64,000 bases of DNA from Modestobacter excelsi. GTDB taxonomy: Bacteria; Actinomycetota; Actinomycetes; Mycobacteriales; Geodermatophilaceae. Each line of letters starts with the position of its first letter. Position 1 is the stretch's first letter. Both the position numbers and the translations under genes were made by a program. Below the pieces are notes generated by a model, which worked only from the letters and a program-made list of their open reading frames with translations, was not told where the DNA came from and did no database searches. This document shows positions 41,887 to 51,401 of the stretch, piece after piece. Location of the stretch: positions 1 through 64,000 of the forward strand of contig NZ_SJEX01000002.1 of the NCBI RefSeq assembly GCF_005930495.1, written 5' to 3'.

Positions 41887-42284
41887 GCTGCGGGCAGCGG
41901 CACGTTCTGCAGACGCACCTGGCCGCGGGCGACCAGCTTGCCGTCCTCGCGGGTGAGCGTGACCAGCCACAGCTGCAGCGTCTTCCCCTGCTGGACCGGC
42001 TCGGCGACGACGTCCAGCCGGCCGGCGGTCATCGGCCGGAGGAAGTCCGTCTGGTTGGACACCCCTACCGAGAACTGGCCGCGCTCCGCCACCGCGGTGC
42101 TGGCGCCGATGCTGGCCGCGGACTCCACGACCGTGCAGTAGACGCCGCCGTGCACCACGCCCCACGGGGTGTGGTGGGCCGGTCCGAGGTCGATCGAGCC
42201 GGCCACCCGGGTGCCGGTGACCTCGGTCAGCTCCAGGCCGGTCGCCGCGACAAAGGCGCTGGCGGCCGTCAGGTCCGGGGTCAC
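41883..42284 (-). CDS. PaaI/MenI-like hotdog thioesterase
   Basis: 133 residues from GTG 42284. Hotdog fold with active-site region HHTPWGVVHGGVYCTVVESA and strands FSVGVSNQTDFLRPMTAGRL, as in 1,4-dihydroxy-2-naphthoyl-CoA or phenylacetyl-CoA thioesterases. The Glu in VVES is at the catalytic position of the AF0503/PaaI type. It overlaps both neighbours by GTGA junctions. Confidence 0.9.
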   Translation of the reverse strand: MTPDLTAASAFVAATGLELTEVTGTRVAGSIDLGPAHHTPWGVVHGGVYCTVVESAASIGASTAVAERGQFSVGVSNQTDFLRPMTAGRLDVVAEPVQQGKTLQLWLVTLTREDGKLVARGQVRLQNVPLPAA

Positions 42285-42649
42285 GCTGCGTCCCAGACGA
42301 GGCAGAAGGGGTGCCCGACCGGGTCGGCGTAGACCCGGAAGTCGCCGCCGCCGCCGGGCAGCCGACGGGCGCCCAGCTCGAGCACCTGCGGCTCGGCGAC
42401 GTCGACGTCGGCGACCCGGATGTCGAGGTGGAACTGCTGCGGGCGGTCGGGGTCCGGCCAGTCCGGGGGCTGCAGGTCCGGGGCCTCCTGGAAGGCGATG
42501 CGGTAGCCGGCGCCGGTCGCCACGACCCAGTCGTCGCCGGGCTCGCCGGTGACGTCCATGCCGAGCAGCCCGGCGTAGAAGGTCGCCAGGGCGTGTGGGT
42601 CGGGGGCGTCGATGACCACGGAGTGCAGCTGACCGATCATGGCCGTCAT
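42281..42649 (-). CDS. VOC family protein
   Basis: About 122 residues from ATG 42649 (ATG 42640 is also possible; GGAGAGG precedes them). Two VOC modules: LHSVVIDAPDPHALATFYAG LLGMDVTG with YRIAFQEAP, and FHLDIRVADVDVAEPQVLEL with FRVYADPVGHPFCLV. It is a small dioxygenase/glyoxalase-fold protein of unknown substrate and the first gene of the VOC-thioesterase-kinase operon. Confidence 0.88.
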   Translation of the reverse strand: MTAMIGQLHSVVIDAPDPHALATFYAGLLGMDVTGEPGDDWVVATGAGYRIAFQEAPDLQPPDWPDPDRPQQFHLDIRVADVDVAEPQVLELGARRLPGGGGDFRVYADPVGHPFCLVWDAA

Positions 42650-42750
42650 CCTCTCCTGGCCGTGGCGCCCTCGACCAGCGGGAACCCGGCCACCGGGGTC
42701 CGGTCGACCCGGCCGAGCGGGCCGGCTCACCGGTGCCGCAGGATCAGGGC

Positions 42751-43296
42751 ATGACCGCTGTCCAGCTCGGCACGCTGACCTGGCGGCCGGCCGCCGACCA
42801 CCTGGAGCTGCTCGGGGCGCCGGTCGCCGCCGCGCTGCCCGGGCTGTCCGGCCCGGCCTGGGTGGCCGCGATCGACGAGGAGTCCGCCGACACCGCGGCG
42901 TTCACCGACACCTACGGCGTGCCGGCGACCGCCTCGGCCAACTGCGTGGTGGTCGCCGCCCGGCGGGCGGGGGAGACCACCCTGGCCGCCTGCCTGGTGC
43001 TGGCCACCACCCGCGCGGACGTCAACGGGCTGGTCCGCCGGCACCTGGGCGCGCGCAAGGCGTCCTTCGCGCCGCAGGACGTCGCGGTCGCCGAGACCGG
43101 CATGGCCTACGGCGGGATCACCCCGATCGGCCTGCCGGCGTCCTGGCCGGTGCTCGTCGACGCGGCGGTCGCGGCCGGTGAGCTCCTGGTGGTCGGCTCG
43201 GGCACCCGCGGCAGCAAGCTCGCGGTGTCCGGGGCGGTGCTCGCCGCCCTGCCGGGGGCCGAGGTCCTCGAGGGGCTGGGTCAGCCGGTCGACTGA
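42751..43296 (+). CDS. YbaK/EbsC (ProX-like) aminoacyl-tRNA deacylase family protein
   Basis: 181 residues from ATG 42751. The fold is recognised from NCVVVAARRAGETTLAACLV, VNGLVRRHLGARKASFAPQD and VAETGMAYGGITPIGLP. Family members hydrolyse mischarged aminoacyl-tRNA; this branch is longer than YbaK and its specificity is unclear. It diverges from the VOC operon with a 101-base gap. Confidence 0.87.
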   Translation: MTAVQLGTLTWRPAADHLELLGAPVAAALPGLSGPAWVAAIDEESADTAAFTDTYGVPATASANCVVVAARRAGETTLAACLVLATTRADVNGLVRRHLGARKASFAPQDVAVAETGMAYGGITPIGLPASWPVLVDAAVAAGELLVVGSGTRGSKLAVSGAVLAALPGAEVLEGLGQPVD

Positions 43297-43346
43297 GCAC
43301 GGCCTGCCGGGGGCAGCGGCCGGCGGACCCGCCTACGCTCGGCTGC

Positions 43347-43514
43347 GTGTCCGTGCCCGAGCCGCCCCCGGCCCACCGGCCGGACGACGACGCCCTCCCG
43401 GTCGCGCGACCGGAGCGGGCACCCGACGACAGCGACGTCGGCTGGGGTGAGCGGCTGACCGACCCGGACGACGACGACCGCCGCTACCTGGAGGACCGCC
43501 CTCCGCACTGGTAG
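43347..43514 (+). CDS. small acidic protein ending RPPHW
   Basis: 55 residues from GTG 43347 to TAG 43512-43514. It is rich in Asp, Pro and Arg (DDSDVGWGERLTDPDDDDRR) and ends YLEDRPPHW. I recall the DRPPHW-type ending from many short actinobacterial proteins, unchecked. There is no predicted fold and it is probably disordered. It follows the YbaK-like gene by about 50 bases. Confidence 0.62.
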   Translation: MSVPEPPPAHRPDDDALPVARPERAPDDSDVGWGERLTDPDDDDRRYLEDRPPHW

Positions 43515-43548
43515 AAGGACCCCGCTGCCCCCCACGCCTCGCAAGCTC

Positions 43549-43677
43549 GGCGCGGGCCCCTGCAGCGGGGCCGTTCCAGCACCTCACCTGCTCAGGCGGG
43601 CCCCGGGAAGGGGGCCGTTCCAGCAGCTCACCTGCTCGGCGCGGGTCCCTGCAGCGGGGTTGTTCCAGCACGTCACC
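43549..43677. repeat. three tandem ~44-bp hairpin repeats
   Basis: Units start near 43549, 43594 and 43638. Each has a G/C palindrome (GGCCCC-TGCAGC-GGGGCC in the first) followed by GTTCCAGCA-C/G-TCACCTGCTC. Unit 2 has a variant hairpin (GGGCCCCGGGAAGGGGGCC), and unit 3 carries single-base changes. They fill the space between two convergent genes and may act as transcription terminators or be copies of a dispersed genomic repeat. Confidence 0.75.
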
Positions 43678-43696
43678 CCGGGCAGAGGGGCCTTCC

Positions 43697-44155
43697 TCAG
43701 ACCGGGCGGGGGAACTCGCCGGTGTGCGCGTGCCGGCCGGCTTCCTCCGCGGTCGCCGGCGGGAGGCCCTGCTGGGCGCGCAGCAGGTCACGGATCTCGG
43801 CCAGCAGCTCCAGCTGGGTCGGCGCGGCGGGGCCGGCCTCCTCACCGCGCCTGCGCCGTTCGGCGATCGTCTTCAGCGGGAGCACCACCACGAAGTAGAT
43901 GACCGCCGCGGTCAGCGCGAACGTGATGAGCTGGTTGACGAAGTCGCCCCAGGCGAACACCTGGTCGTCGATGACGGTGCTGCCGCCGGTCACGCCGCCA
44001 CCGCCCACCAGGCCGATGAGCGGCTGCAGGAACGACTCGGTGAACGAGCTGACGACCGCGGTGAACGCGGCTCCGATGACCACCGCGACGGCGAGTTCGA
44101 CGACGTTCCCGCGCATGAGGAAGTCCTTGAACCCCCGGAGGACGTTCGTGAGCAA
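43697..44155 (-). CDS. mscL: large-conductance mechanosensitive channel MscL
   Basis: 152 residues from TTG 44155 (GAGGGG upstream). The family is clear from LRGFKDFLMRGNVVELAVAV, then VIGAAFTAVVSSFTESFLQP, and the second helix FVNQLITFALTAAVIYFVVV. A cytoplasmic helix follows (LELLAEIRDLLRAQ). The homopentamer opens under membrane tension to release solutes on osmotic downshock. The C-terminal tail is longer than in E. coli MscL. Confidence 0.95.
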   Translation of the reverse strand: MLTNVLRGFKDFLMRGNVVELAVAVVIGAAFTAVVSSFTESFLQPLIGLVGGGGVTGGSTVIDDQVFAWGDFVNQLITFALTAAVIYFVVVLPLKTIAERRRRGEEAGPAAPTQLELLAEIRDLLRAQQGLPPATAEEAGRHAHTGEFPRPV

Positions 44156-44200
44156 CTGCGCACCCCTCGGTCGGAGGGGCGACGCGCGGTGGCCCCATGA

Positions 44201-44851
44201 TCACGGCCGGCCGAGCGTGACGGTGAGCGTGCCGCCCGCCCCGGCGGCTGCCAGCAGGCGGGCGGTGTCCGGCGGGACGGCGAGCACGAGCAGGCCGCTG
44301 TCGGTGCCCGCGCCCACCCCGGCGTCGGGGTCCGCGGCCGGCGGCGCGCTGAGCACCAGGGCGCTGCGCGCGACGAGCTCGACGGCCGGTGCGCCGGCGC
44401 CGCCATCGCCGCTGGTGGTCCCGAGCACGTCGACCCGGTCACCGGCGCGCAGCAGGGTGGCCACCGCCAGGTCGGCCAGCCGGACGGGTGCGGCCACCTC
44501 GCCCGCCGGCACCTGCGACCACAGCCCCGGCCCGACGACCCGGACGTCGGTCACCGCCTCCCCGGCCCGCAGCGGGGAGGCGAGCACCCGGCCGGCGAGC
44601 TCGCCGGGGTCGGCCACCGACCCGGCCGGGGCCAGGTCGACGGGGACGGCGACCGCGGCCAGGTCGTCGACGGCGAGCACCGTGCCGGGGAACAGGTCCT
44701 CGGCGGCGGTGACCACCGGGGTCGTCGCAGGCTCCGCCGCGGGAGCCGGGGGCGGACGCAGCGCGAGCGCCAGGGCCAGGCAGGCGAGGCACCCGGCGGT
44801 GACCTGCCGCAGCAGGCGCACGGGGGAGCGGGGACGGCGGAGTCGGGGCAC
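44201..44851 (-). CDS. SAF domain protein (CpaB/RcpC-like)
   Basis: 216 residues from GTG 44851. An N-terminal membrane helix (LLRQVTAGCLACLALALALR) is followed by an SAF domain (VVTAAEDLFPGTVLAVDDLA, VADPGELAGRVLASPLRAGE) and an RcpC/CpaB-like segment (VRLADLAVATLLRAGDRVDV). Such proteins take part in Flp/Tad pilus assembly, but no tad cluster is adjacent, so this may be a stand-alone actinobacterial form. It lies 45 bases upstream of mscL in the same direction. Confidence 0.82.
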   Translation of the reverse strand: MPRLRRPRSPVRLLRQVTAGCLACLALALALRPPPAPAAEPATTPVVTAAEDLFPGTVLAVDDLAAVAVPVDLAPAGSVADPGELAGRVLASPLRAGEAVTDVRVVGPGLWSQVPAGEVAAPVRLADLAVATLLRAGDRVDVLGTTSGDGGAGAPAVELVARSALVLSAPPAADPDAGVGAGTDSGLLVLAVPPDTARLLAAAGAGGTLTVTLGRP

Positions 44852-44960
44852 CCCTCGATGCTGGGTGCCGGCGCGGCCGGCCGGCCGGGTCAGTGCCGGG
44901 GTGTGGACCGGCTGCCCGGCTGTGGACGCCCGGCAGCGGGCCGGCGGCGGTCGTGCTGGG

Positions 44961-45314
44961 TCAGTCGGCGGCCTTGCTGGCGCTGCCCTGCGAGGCGGCC
45001 GGCGCCGGGGAGGACGTCGAGGAGGAGGAGCCGCCGGAGGAGGAGTCCTTGCCGCCGCTGCCGCCGCTGCCGCCGTTGCCGCCGCTGCCGGAGGACTCCT
45101 TGGCGGCCGCCGGGGTGCTGGTGCTCTCGGTCTTGCGGCTGTCGGTGCGGTAGAAGCCCGAGCCCTTGAAGACGACGCCGACCGAGCCGTAGACCTTGCG
45201 CACCGGCGAGCCGCACTCCGGGCAGGTGGTCACCGCGGCGTCGGTGAACGACTGCACGACCTCGAACTCGTGCTTGCCCTCGGGGTTGGTGCAGACGTAC
45301 TGGTAGGTGGGCAC
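44961..45314 (-). CDS. FmdB family zinc-ribbon protein
   Basis: About 117 residues from GTG 45314. The N-terminal zinc ribbon reads VPTYQYVCTNPEGKHEFEVV, then VTTCPECGSPVRKVYGSVGV, the FmdB/CxxC_CxxC_SSSS signature, with FKGSGFYRTD after it. The C-terminal ~50 residues are Gly/Ser-rich and disordered, encoded by simple-sequence DNA. FmdB proteins are putative regulators with no settled function. Confidence 0.9.
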   Translation of the reverse strand: MPTYQYVCTNPEGKHEFEVVQSFTDAAVTTCPECGSPVRKVYGSVGVVFKGSGFYRTDSRKTESTSTPAAAKESSGSGGNGGSGGSGGKDSSSGGSSSSTSSPAPAASQGSASKAAD

Positions 45315-45491
45315 AGTGCTGCGAACTCCTCGTCGGTGACCGGGCCGGGCTGGCACTCACCGCCGGCGACTGCCAATGATGCGCCGTCCGGCCGCCCGCC
45401 GTCCACGTGGTGGCGGGTGTCGCCGTCGCGCGGGTGACGAGCGTCTCCCCGATCGGGGCGCCGGGCACGGCTCCCGACGAGGCCCGCCGGC

Positions 45492-45935
45492 TCAGCGCAC
45501 CTGGTTGATCCGCACCAGGTTGCCCGCCGGGTCACGGAAGGCGCAGTCGCGGATCCCGTAGGGCTGCTCGATCGGCTCCTGGACGACCTCGGCCCCGCGC
45601 GACGTGAGGGCGGCGAAGGCGCCGTCGAGGTCCTTGGTGGCCAGCACGATGATCCCGTAGGTGCCCTTGGCCATCATCTCGGCGATGGTCCGGCGCTCGT
45701 CGTCGGTGATGCCGGGGTCGGCCCCCGGCGGGTACAGCACGATCGACGGGCCGTCGGCGTCAGCGGGCGCGACGGTGATCCAGCGCATCCGGCCGGACCC
45801 GACGTCGTTGCGGACCTCGAAGCCGAGGACGTCCCGGTAGAAGGTCAGCGAGGCCTCCGCGTCCTCGTGCGGGAGGAAGGTCGAGTGGATGGCGATGCCG
45901 GTGATGGTGCCGGTGATGGTGCCGGTGGTGTCCAT
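45492..45935 (-). CDS. VOC family protein
   Basis: 147 residues from ATG 45935. Module one reads AIHSTFLPHEDAEASLTFYR and DVLGFEVRNDVG; module two reads TYGIIVLATKDLDGAFAALT and RDCAFRDPAGNLVRINQV. It begins with TGTITGTITG, encoded by a short GATGGTGCCGGT tandem repeat that could vary in copy number. It is downstream of the AraC gene on the opposite side of a five-base gap but in the same direction, so the pair may be an operon. Confidence 0.9.
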   Translation of the reverse strand: MDTTGTITGTITGIAIHSTFLPHEDAEASLTFYRDVLGFEVRNDVGSGRMRWITVAPADADGPSIVLYPPGADPGITDDERRTIAEMMAKGTYGIIVLATKDLDGAFAALTSRGAEVVQEPIEQPYGIRDCAFRDPAGNLVRINQVR

Positions 45936-45940
45936 GACCG

Positions 45941-46444
45941 TCACGCTAGGGGCGGGCGGGTGACCTGCGCTTCTCTGTTCCTGACCGGTCTGGTGACCTG
46001 TTTCGCCACGCACGAGGGCATCCCCGCCGCCGCGTGCGCCGCCCGCCGGTAGCTGCTGGGCGGCACGCCCACGAGCTCGGTGAACCGGGTGCTGAAGGTG
46101 CCCAGCGACGAGCAGCCGACCGCGAGGCAGACCTCGGTGACGCTCAGGTCGCCCCGCCGCAGCAGCGCCATCGCCCGCTCGATGCGACGCGTCATCAGGT
46201 AGGCGTAGGGCGACTCGCCGTAGGCCCGCTTGAACTCGCGGCTGAAGTGGCCGGCCGACATGTGCGCCCCGCGGGCGAGCGCCTCGACGTCCAGCGGCTG
46301 TGCGTACTCCCGGTCGATCCGGTCGCGGACCCGCCGCAGCAGCGCCAGGTCGCGCAGCCGCTGCGGGTCCACGACGGGTCCCGGTGTCGGGGGAGGCGGC
46401 GGCACGTCCGCATCCTCCCGAGCCGGACCCTGGGTCGTCCACAT
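45941..46444 (-). CDS. AraC family transcriptional regulator
   Basis: About 167 residues from ATG 46444, chosen because the alternative ATG 46498 would overlap the UvrA-like gene. Two HTHs are present: DREYAQPLDVEALARGAHMS AGHFS with REFKRAYGESPYAYLMTRRI, and LSVTEVCLAVGCSSLGTFST RF. There is no sugar-binding cupin domain; the N-terminus is Pro-rich. It probably controls the VOC gene directly downstream. Confidence 0.87.
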   Translation of the reverse strand: MWTTQGPAREDADVPPPPPTPGPVVDPQRLRDLALLRRVRDRIDREYAQPLDVEALARGAHMSAGHFSREFKRAYGESPYAYLMTRRIERAMALLRRGDLSVTEVCLAVGCSSLGTFSTRFTELVGVPPSSYRRAAHAAAGMPSCVAKQVTRPVRNREAQVTRPPLA

Positions 46445-46466
46445 CCCCGGGCCCGCGGGGACGGGC

Positions 46467-48860
<2,394 letters not shown>

Positions 48861-48978
48861 CGTCTCTCCTCTGTCCGGCGGGCCGTCCGCACCAGGCGGT
48901 GTCCCTCGATCGGGCGCGCACGGCGACGGTCCGCTGTCTACCGGATCGCGGCGCCCAGCGGGCGGATAACGTCGGGCC

Positions 48979-49461
48979 GTGGACACCCCGTGGCTCGACG
49001 AACAGCAGCAGCGCACCTGGCGTGCCTGGCTGGCGGTGACCGAGCTGCTGCCCCGCACGCTGGACGCGCAGCTGCAGCGCGACGCCGGGCTCACCCACGC
49101 GGCCTACGTCGTGCTCGCCATGCTGTCCGAGGCGCCGGACCGCAGCCGCCGGATGAGCGACCTAGCCCGGACGGCGAACCAGTCGCAGAGCCGGCTCTCG
49201 CACACCGTGGCCCGGCTGGAGGAGCGCGGCTGGGTGCGCCGGGTCCGGGCCACCGAGGACCGGCGGGGCAACGTCGCCGTCCTCACCGACGCCGGCTGGG
49301 ACGTCGTCTCGCGGGTGGCGCCCGGGCACGTGGCCGCGGTGCGCGAGGGTCTGTTCGCCGCGCTCAGCCCCGCGCAGACCGACGCCCTGGAGGAGGCGCT
49401 GGGCGCGGTCCTCGACCGGCTGGACCCCGACCGCACCCTGCGGGTGCCCGAGGCCGGCTGA
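48979..49461 (+). CDS. MarR family transcriptional regulator
   Basis: 160 residues from GTG 48979. The winged helix reads LTHAAYVVLAMLSEAPDRSR, then RMSDLARTANQSQSRLSHTV and ARLEERGWVRRVRATEDRRG, the full MarR pattern. It is divergent from the UvrA-like gene with a 118-base gap, so it likely represses that drug-response gene and itself. No clear operator palindrome could be picked out by eye. Confidence 0.92.
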   Translation: MDTPWLDEQQQRTWRAWLAVTELLPRTLDAQLQRDAGLTHAAYVVLAMLSEAPDRSRRMSDLARTANQSQSRLSHTVARLEERGWVRRVRATEDRRGNVAVLTDAGWDVVSRVAPGHVAAVREGLFAALSPAQTDALEEALGAVLDRLDPDRTLRVPEAG

Positions 49462-49504
49462 CCTCCCGGGAAGCCCGTCCACCGGGACGGCGTTGACGTC
49501 GGTG

Positions 49505-50530
49505 ATGTCCGAGACCCCGCTGCCCCTGTCCGTCCTCGAGCTGGCCACCGTCGGGTCCGGTCAGTCGACCGCCGACGCGCTGGCGAACACGGTGCGCGTG
49601 GCGCAGGCCGCCGACCGGCTGGGCTACCGGCGGATCTGGGTGGCCGAGCACCACAACATGCCGGCCGTGGCCAGCACCAACCCGCCGGTGCTCATCGCCC
49701 ACCTCGCGGCGGTGACCGCGCAGATCGCGGTCGGCTCGGGCGGGGTGATGCTGCCCAACCACGCCCCGCTCGTGGTCGCCGAGCAGTTCGCCCTTCTGGA
49801 GGCGCTGCACCCGGGCCGGATCGACCTGGGGATCGGTCGGGCGCCGGGCACCGACCAGCACACCGCCCTCGCGCTGCGTCGGGACCCGAAGGCGCTGTCC
49901 GCCGAGGACTTCCCGACCAACCTGCTGGACCTGCTCGGGCTCTTCGGTGACGAGCGGGTGGAGGGGGGGCTGGCCGAGCGCTTCCGCGCCACGCCGGCGG
50001 CGGTCACCGCGCCGCGGGTGGTGCTGCTGGGCTCCAGCGGGTTCTCCGCGCAGCTCGCCGGGCAGCTCGGCCTGCCGTTCACCTTCGCCCACCACTTCGG
50101 CAACCCGAACACGGTCGCGGCGCTCGACCTGTACCGCGAGACGTTCGTGCCCTCCGCCGTCCTCGACCGGCCGTACGCCGTCGTCACCGCCAACACGCTG
50201 GTCGCCGACTCCGACGAGGAGGCCCGCCGGCTCGCGCTGCCCGGTCAGCTGATGCGGCTGTCCATCCGCACCAACCGGCTGCGGCCGGTCCCCAGCCTGG
50301 AGGAGGCCGTCGCCGACCCGGAGCGCGCGGCCGCCGAGGCGATGCCCAGCAACGCGATCATCGGCGGGCCGGGGTCCGCGGTCGCCGCCCTCCGGCAGCT
50401 GGCCGCGGACACCGGCGCCGACGAGCTGATGGTCACCGCCTCGACGCACGGGGTCGCCGAGCGGCTGCACAGCCTCGAGCTCCTGGCCCAGGCGTGGGGC
50501 CTGCCCGCGGCGGCGCGCCCGGCCGCCTGA
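49505..50530 (+). CDS. LLM class flavin-dependent oxidoreductase
   Basis: About 341 residues from ATG 49505. Luciferase-like TIM barrel: LSVLELATVGSGQSTADALA, YRRIWVAEHHNMPAVASTNP, VGSGGVMLPNHAPLVVAEQF, HPGRIDLGIGRAPGTDQHTA and ELMVTASTHGVAERLHSLEL. This matches the MsnO8/YhbW-like group that binds FMN or F420. The substrate is unknown. It follows the MarR gene in the same direction by 43 bases. Confidence 0.93.
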   Translation: MSETPLPLSVLELATVGSGQSTADALANTVRVAQAADRLGYRRIWVAEHHNMPAVASTNPPVLIAHLAAVTAQIAVGSGGVMLPNHAPLVVAEQFALLEALHPGRIDLGIGRAPGTDQHTALALRRDPKALSAEDFPTNLLDLLGLFGDERVEGGLAERFRATPAAVTAPRVVLLGSSGFSAQLAGQLGLPFTFAHHFGNPNTVAALDLYRETFVPSAVLDRPYAVVTANTLVADSDEEARRLALPGQLMRLSIRTNRLRPVPSLEEAVADPERAAAEAMPSNAIIGGPGSAVAALRQLAADTGADELMVTASTHGVAERLHSLELLAQAWGLPAAARPAA

Positions 50531-50555
50531 CCGGCTCCCGCCGAGGGTCCTCGGG

Positions 50556-51140
50556 CTAGGCGGCCCGCAGGACGGCGGCCTTGACGCTGGTCAGGCCGGC
50601 GCCGAGGGCGCCGCGCAGGGTGGAGCTGGTCCGCTGCTGCTCGCCCTGCTGGGCCGCCAGCACGATGAGCACCCCGGTCAGCGCGGGGTTCACCCACTGC
50701 AGCGGCTTCTGGCCCCGCTGCGCCGCCGCGACGTCCGGCGGGGTGGCGGCGTTCGGCTCGGTCGCGGTCGCACTGGGCGTCGGCGCCTGGGCCCCGATCT
50801 TGGCGCCCAGCACGCCGCTGGCCACCGACGTCCCGATGGCGGCGACGGTGAGGACGCTCTTGAGCACCGTGTTCGCCGTCGCGCCGGAGTCGGTGGCCAC
50901 CCGGCCGCGGTCGGCGCGGAGCATGCCGACCGAGCCGACCAGGTGGGCGGCCATGGCCGCGCCCTGCACCGGCCACCACGCCGCCCAGCCGATCGAGGAC
51001 AGCCGGGTGCGCTCGGTGCTGTCGTGCGCGGCCGCGGCGGCCTTGTTCAGGCCGACGGCACCCATCAGGTTGCCGCCGAACCAGGTGGCCAGGCCGAGGT
51101 CGTGCATCGAGCGGAGGACGGTGTGCTGGTCGTGGGACAT
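50556..51140 (-). CDS. hypothetical membrane protein
   Basis: 194 residues from ATG 51140, with GGAG upstream. Three hydrophobic stretches (LGLATWFGGNLMGAVGLNKA, IGWAAWWPVQGAAMAAHLVG and LKSVLTVAAIGTSVASGVLG) and a later one (WVNPALTGVLIVLAAQQ) suggest a small integral membrane protein. The start MSHDQHTVLRSMHDLGLATW recalls a family common in Geodermatophilaceae, but no function is known. Confidence 0.72.
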   Translation of the reverse strand: MSHDQHTVLRSMHDLGLATWFGGNLMGAVGLNKAAAAAHDSTERTRLSSIGWAAWWPVQGAAMAAHLVGSVGMLRADRGRVATDSGATANTVLKSVLTVAAIGTSVASGVLGAKIGAQAPTPSATATEPNAATPPDVAAAQRGQKPLQWVNPALTGVLIVLAAQQGEQQRTSSTLRGALGAGLTSVKAAVLRAA

Positions 51141-51322
51141 CAGGTCTCCTGGAGGTTGCGGGCGTCAGCCGCGGGAAGAGCCGGACGGTCTCACCGGCTC
51201 CCTCCCGACCGTGCCCGATCCTCGGCGCAGCAACCCCGTCGTGAGCGGCCCACGTCACGCCAGGTGCCGGAGGCAGGTCACCGGGTCGCCGAGGAACTGC
51301 CGCCAGCCGTCGTACCGCACCA

Positions 51323-51366
51323 ACGGCCGTCCCCCTGCACGAACGTAGGTGCGGGAGGACGGCCGT
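51323..51366. terminator. long hairpin, likely terminator
   Basis: ACGGCCGTCC at 51323-51332 pairs with GGACGGCCGT at 51357-51366, and inner bases TGCAC/GTGCG extend the stem. It lies downstream of the carboxyltransferase operon (read leftwards), between it and the membrane-protein gene. There is no U-run, as usual in high-G+C actinobacteria. Confidence 0.6.
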
Positions 51367-51367
51367 G

Positions 51368-51384
51368 GATCAGGTGACCTGATC
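51368..51384. terminator. perfect 17-bp palindrome after the carboxyltransferase gene
   Basis: GATCAGGT-G-ACCTGATC, a perfect inverted repeat with a one-base centre, 18 bases beyond the stop of the carboxyltransferase gene. Either part of the termination region or a protein-binding site; the tiny loop argues for a binding site. Confidence 0.4.
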
Positions 51385-51401
51385 ACTGCTGGGCGACGGG
51401 G

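Noticed and set aside
43549-43677. Short spaced repeats that could be a mini CRISPR array
   Set aside because: Units are directly adjacent with no unique spacers and vary internally; hairpin repeats are the better description.
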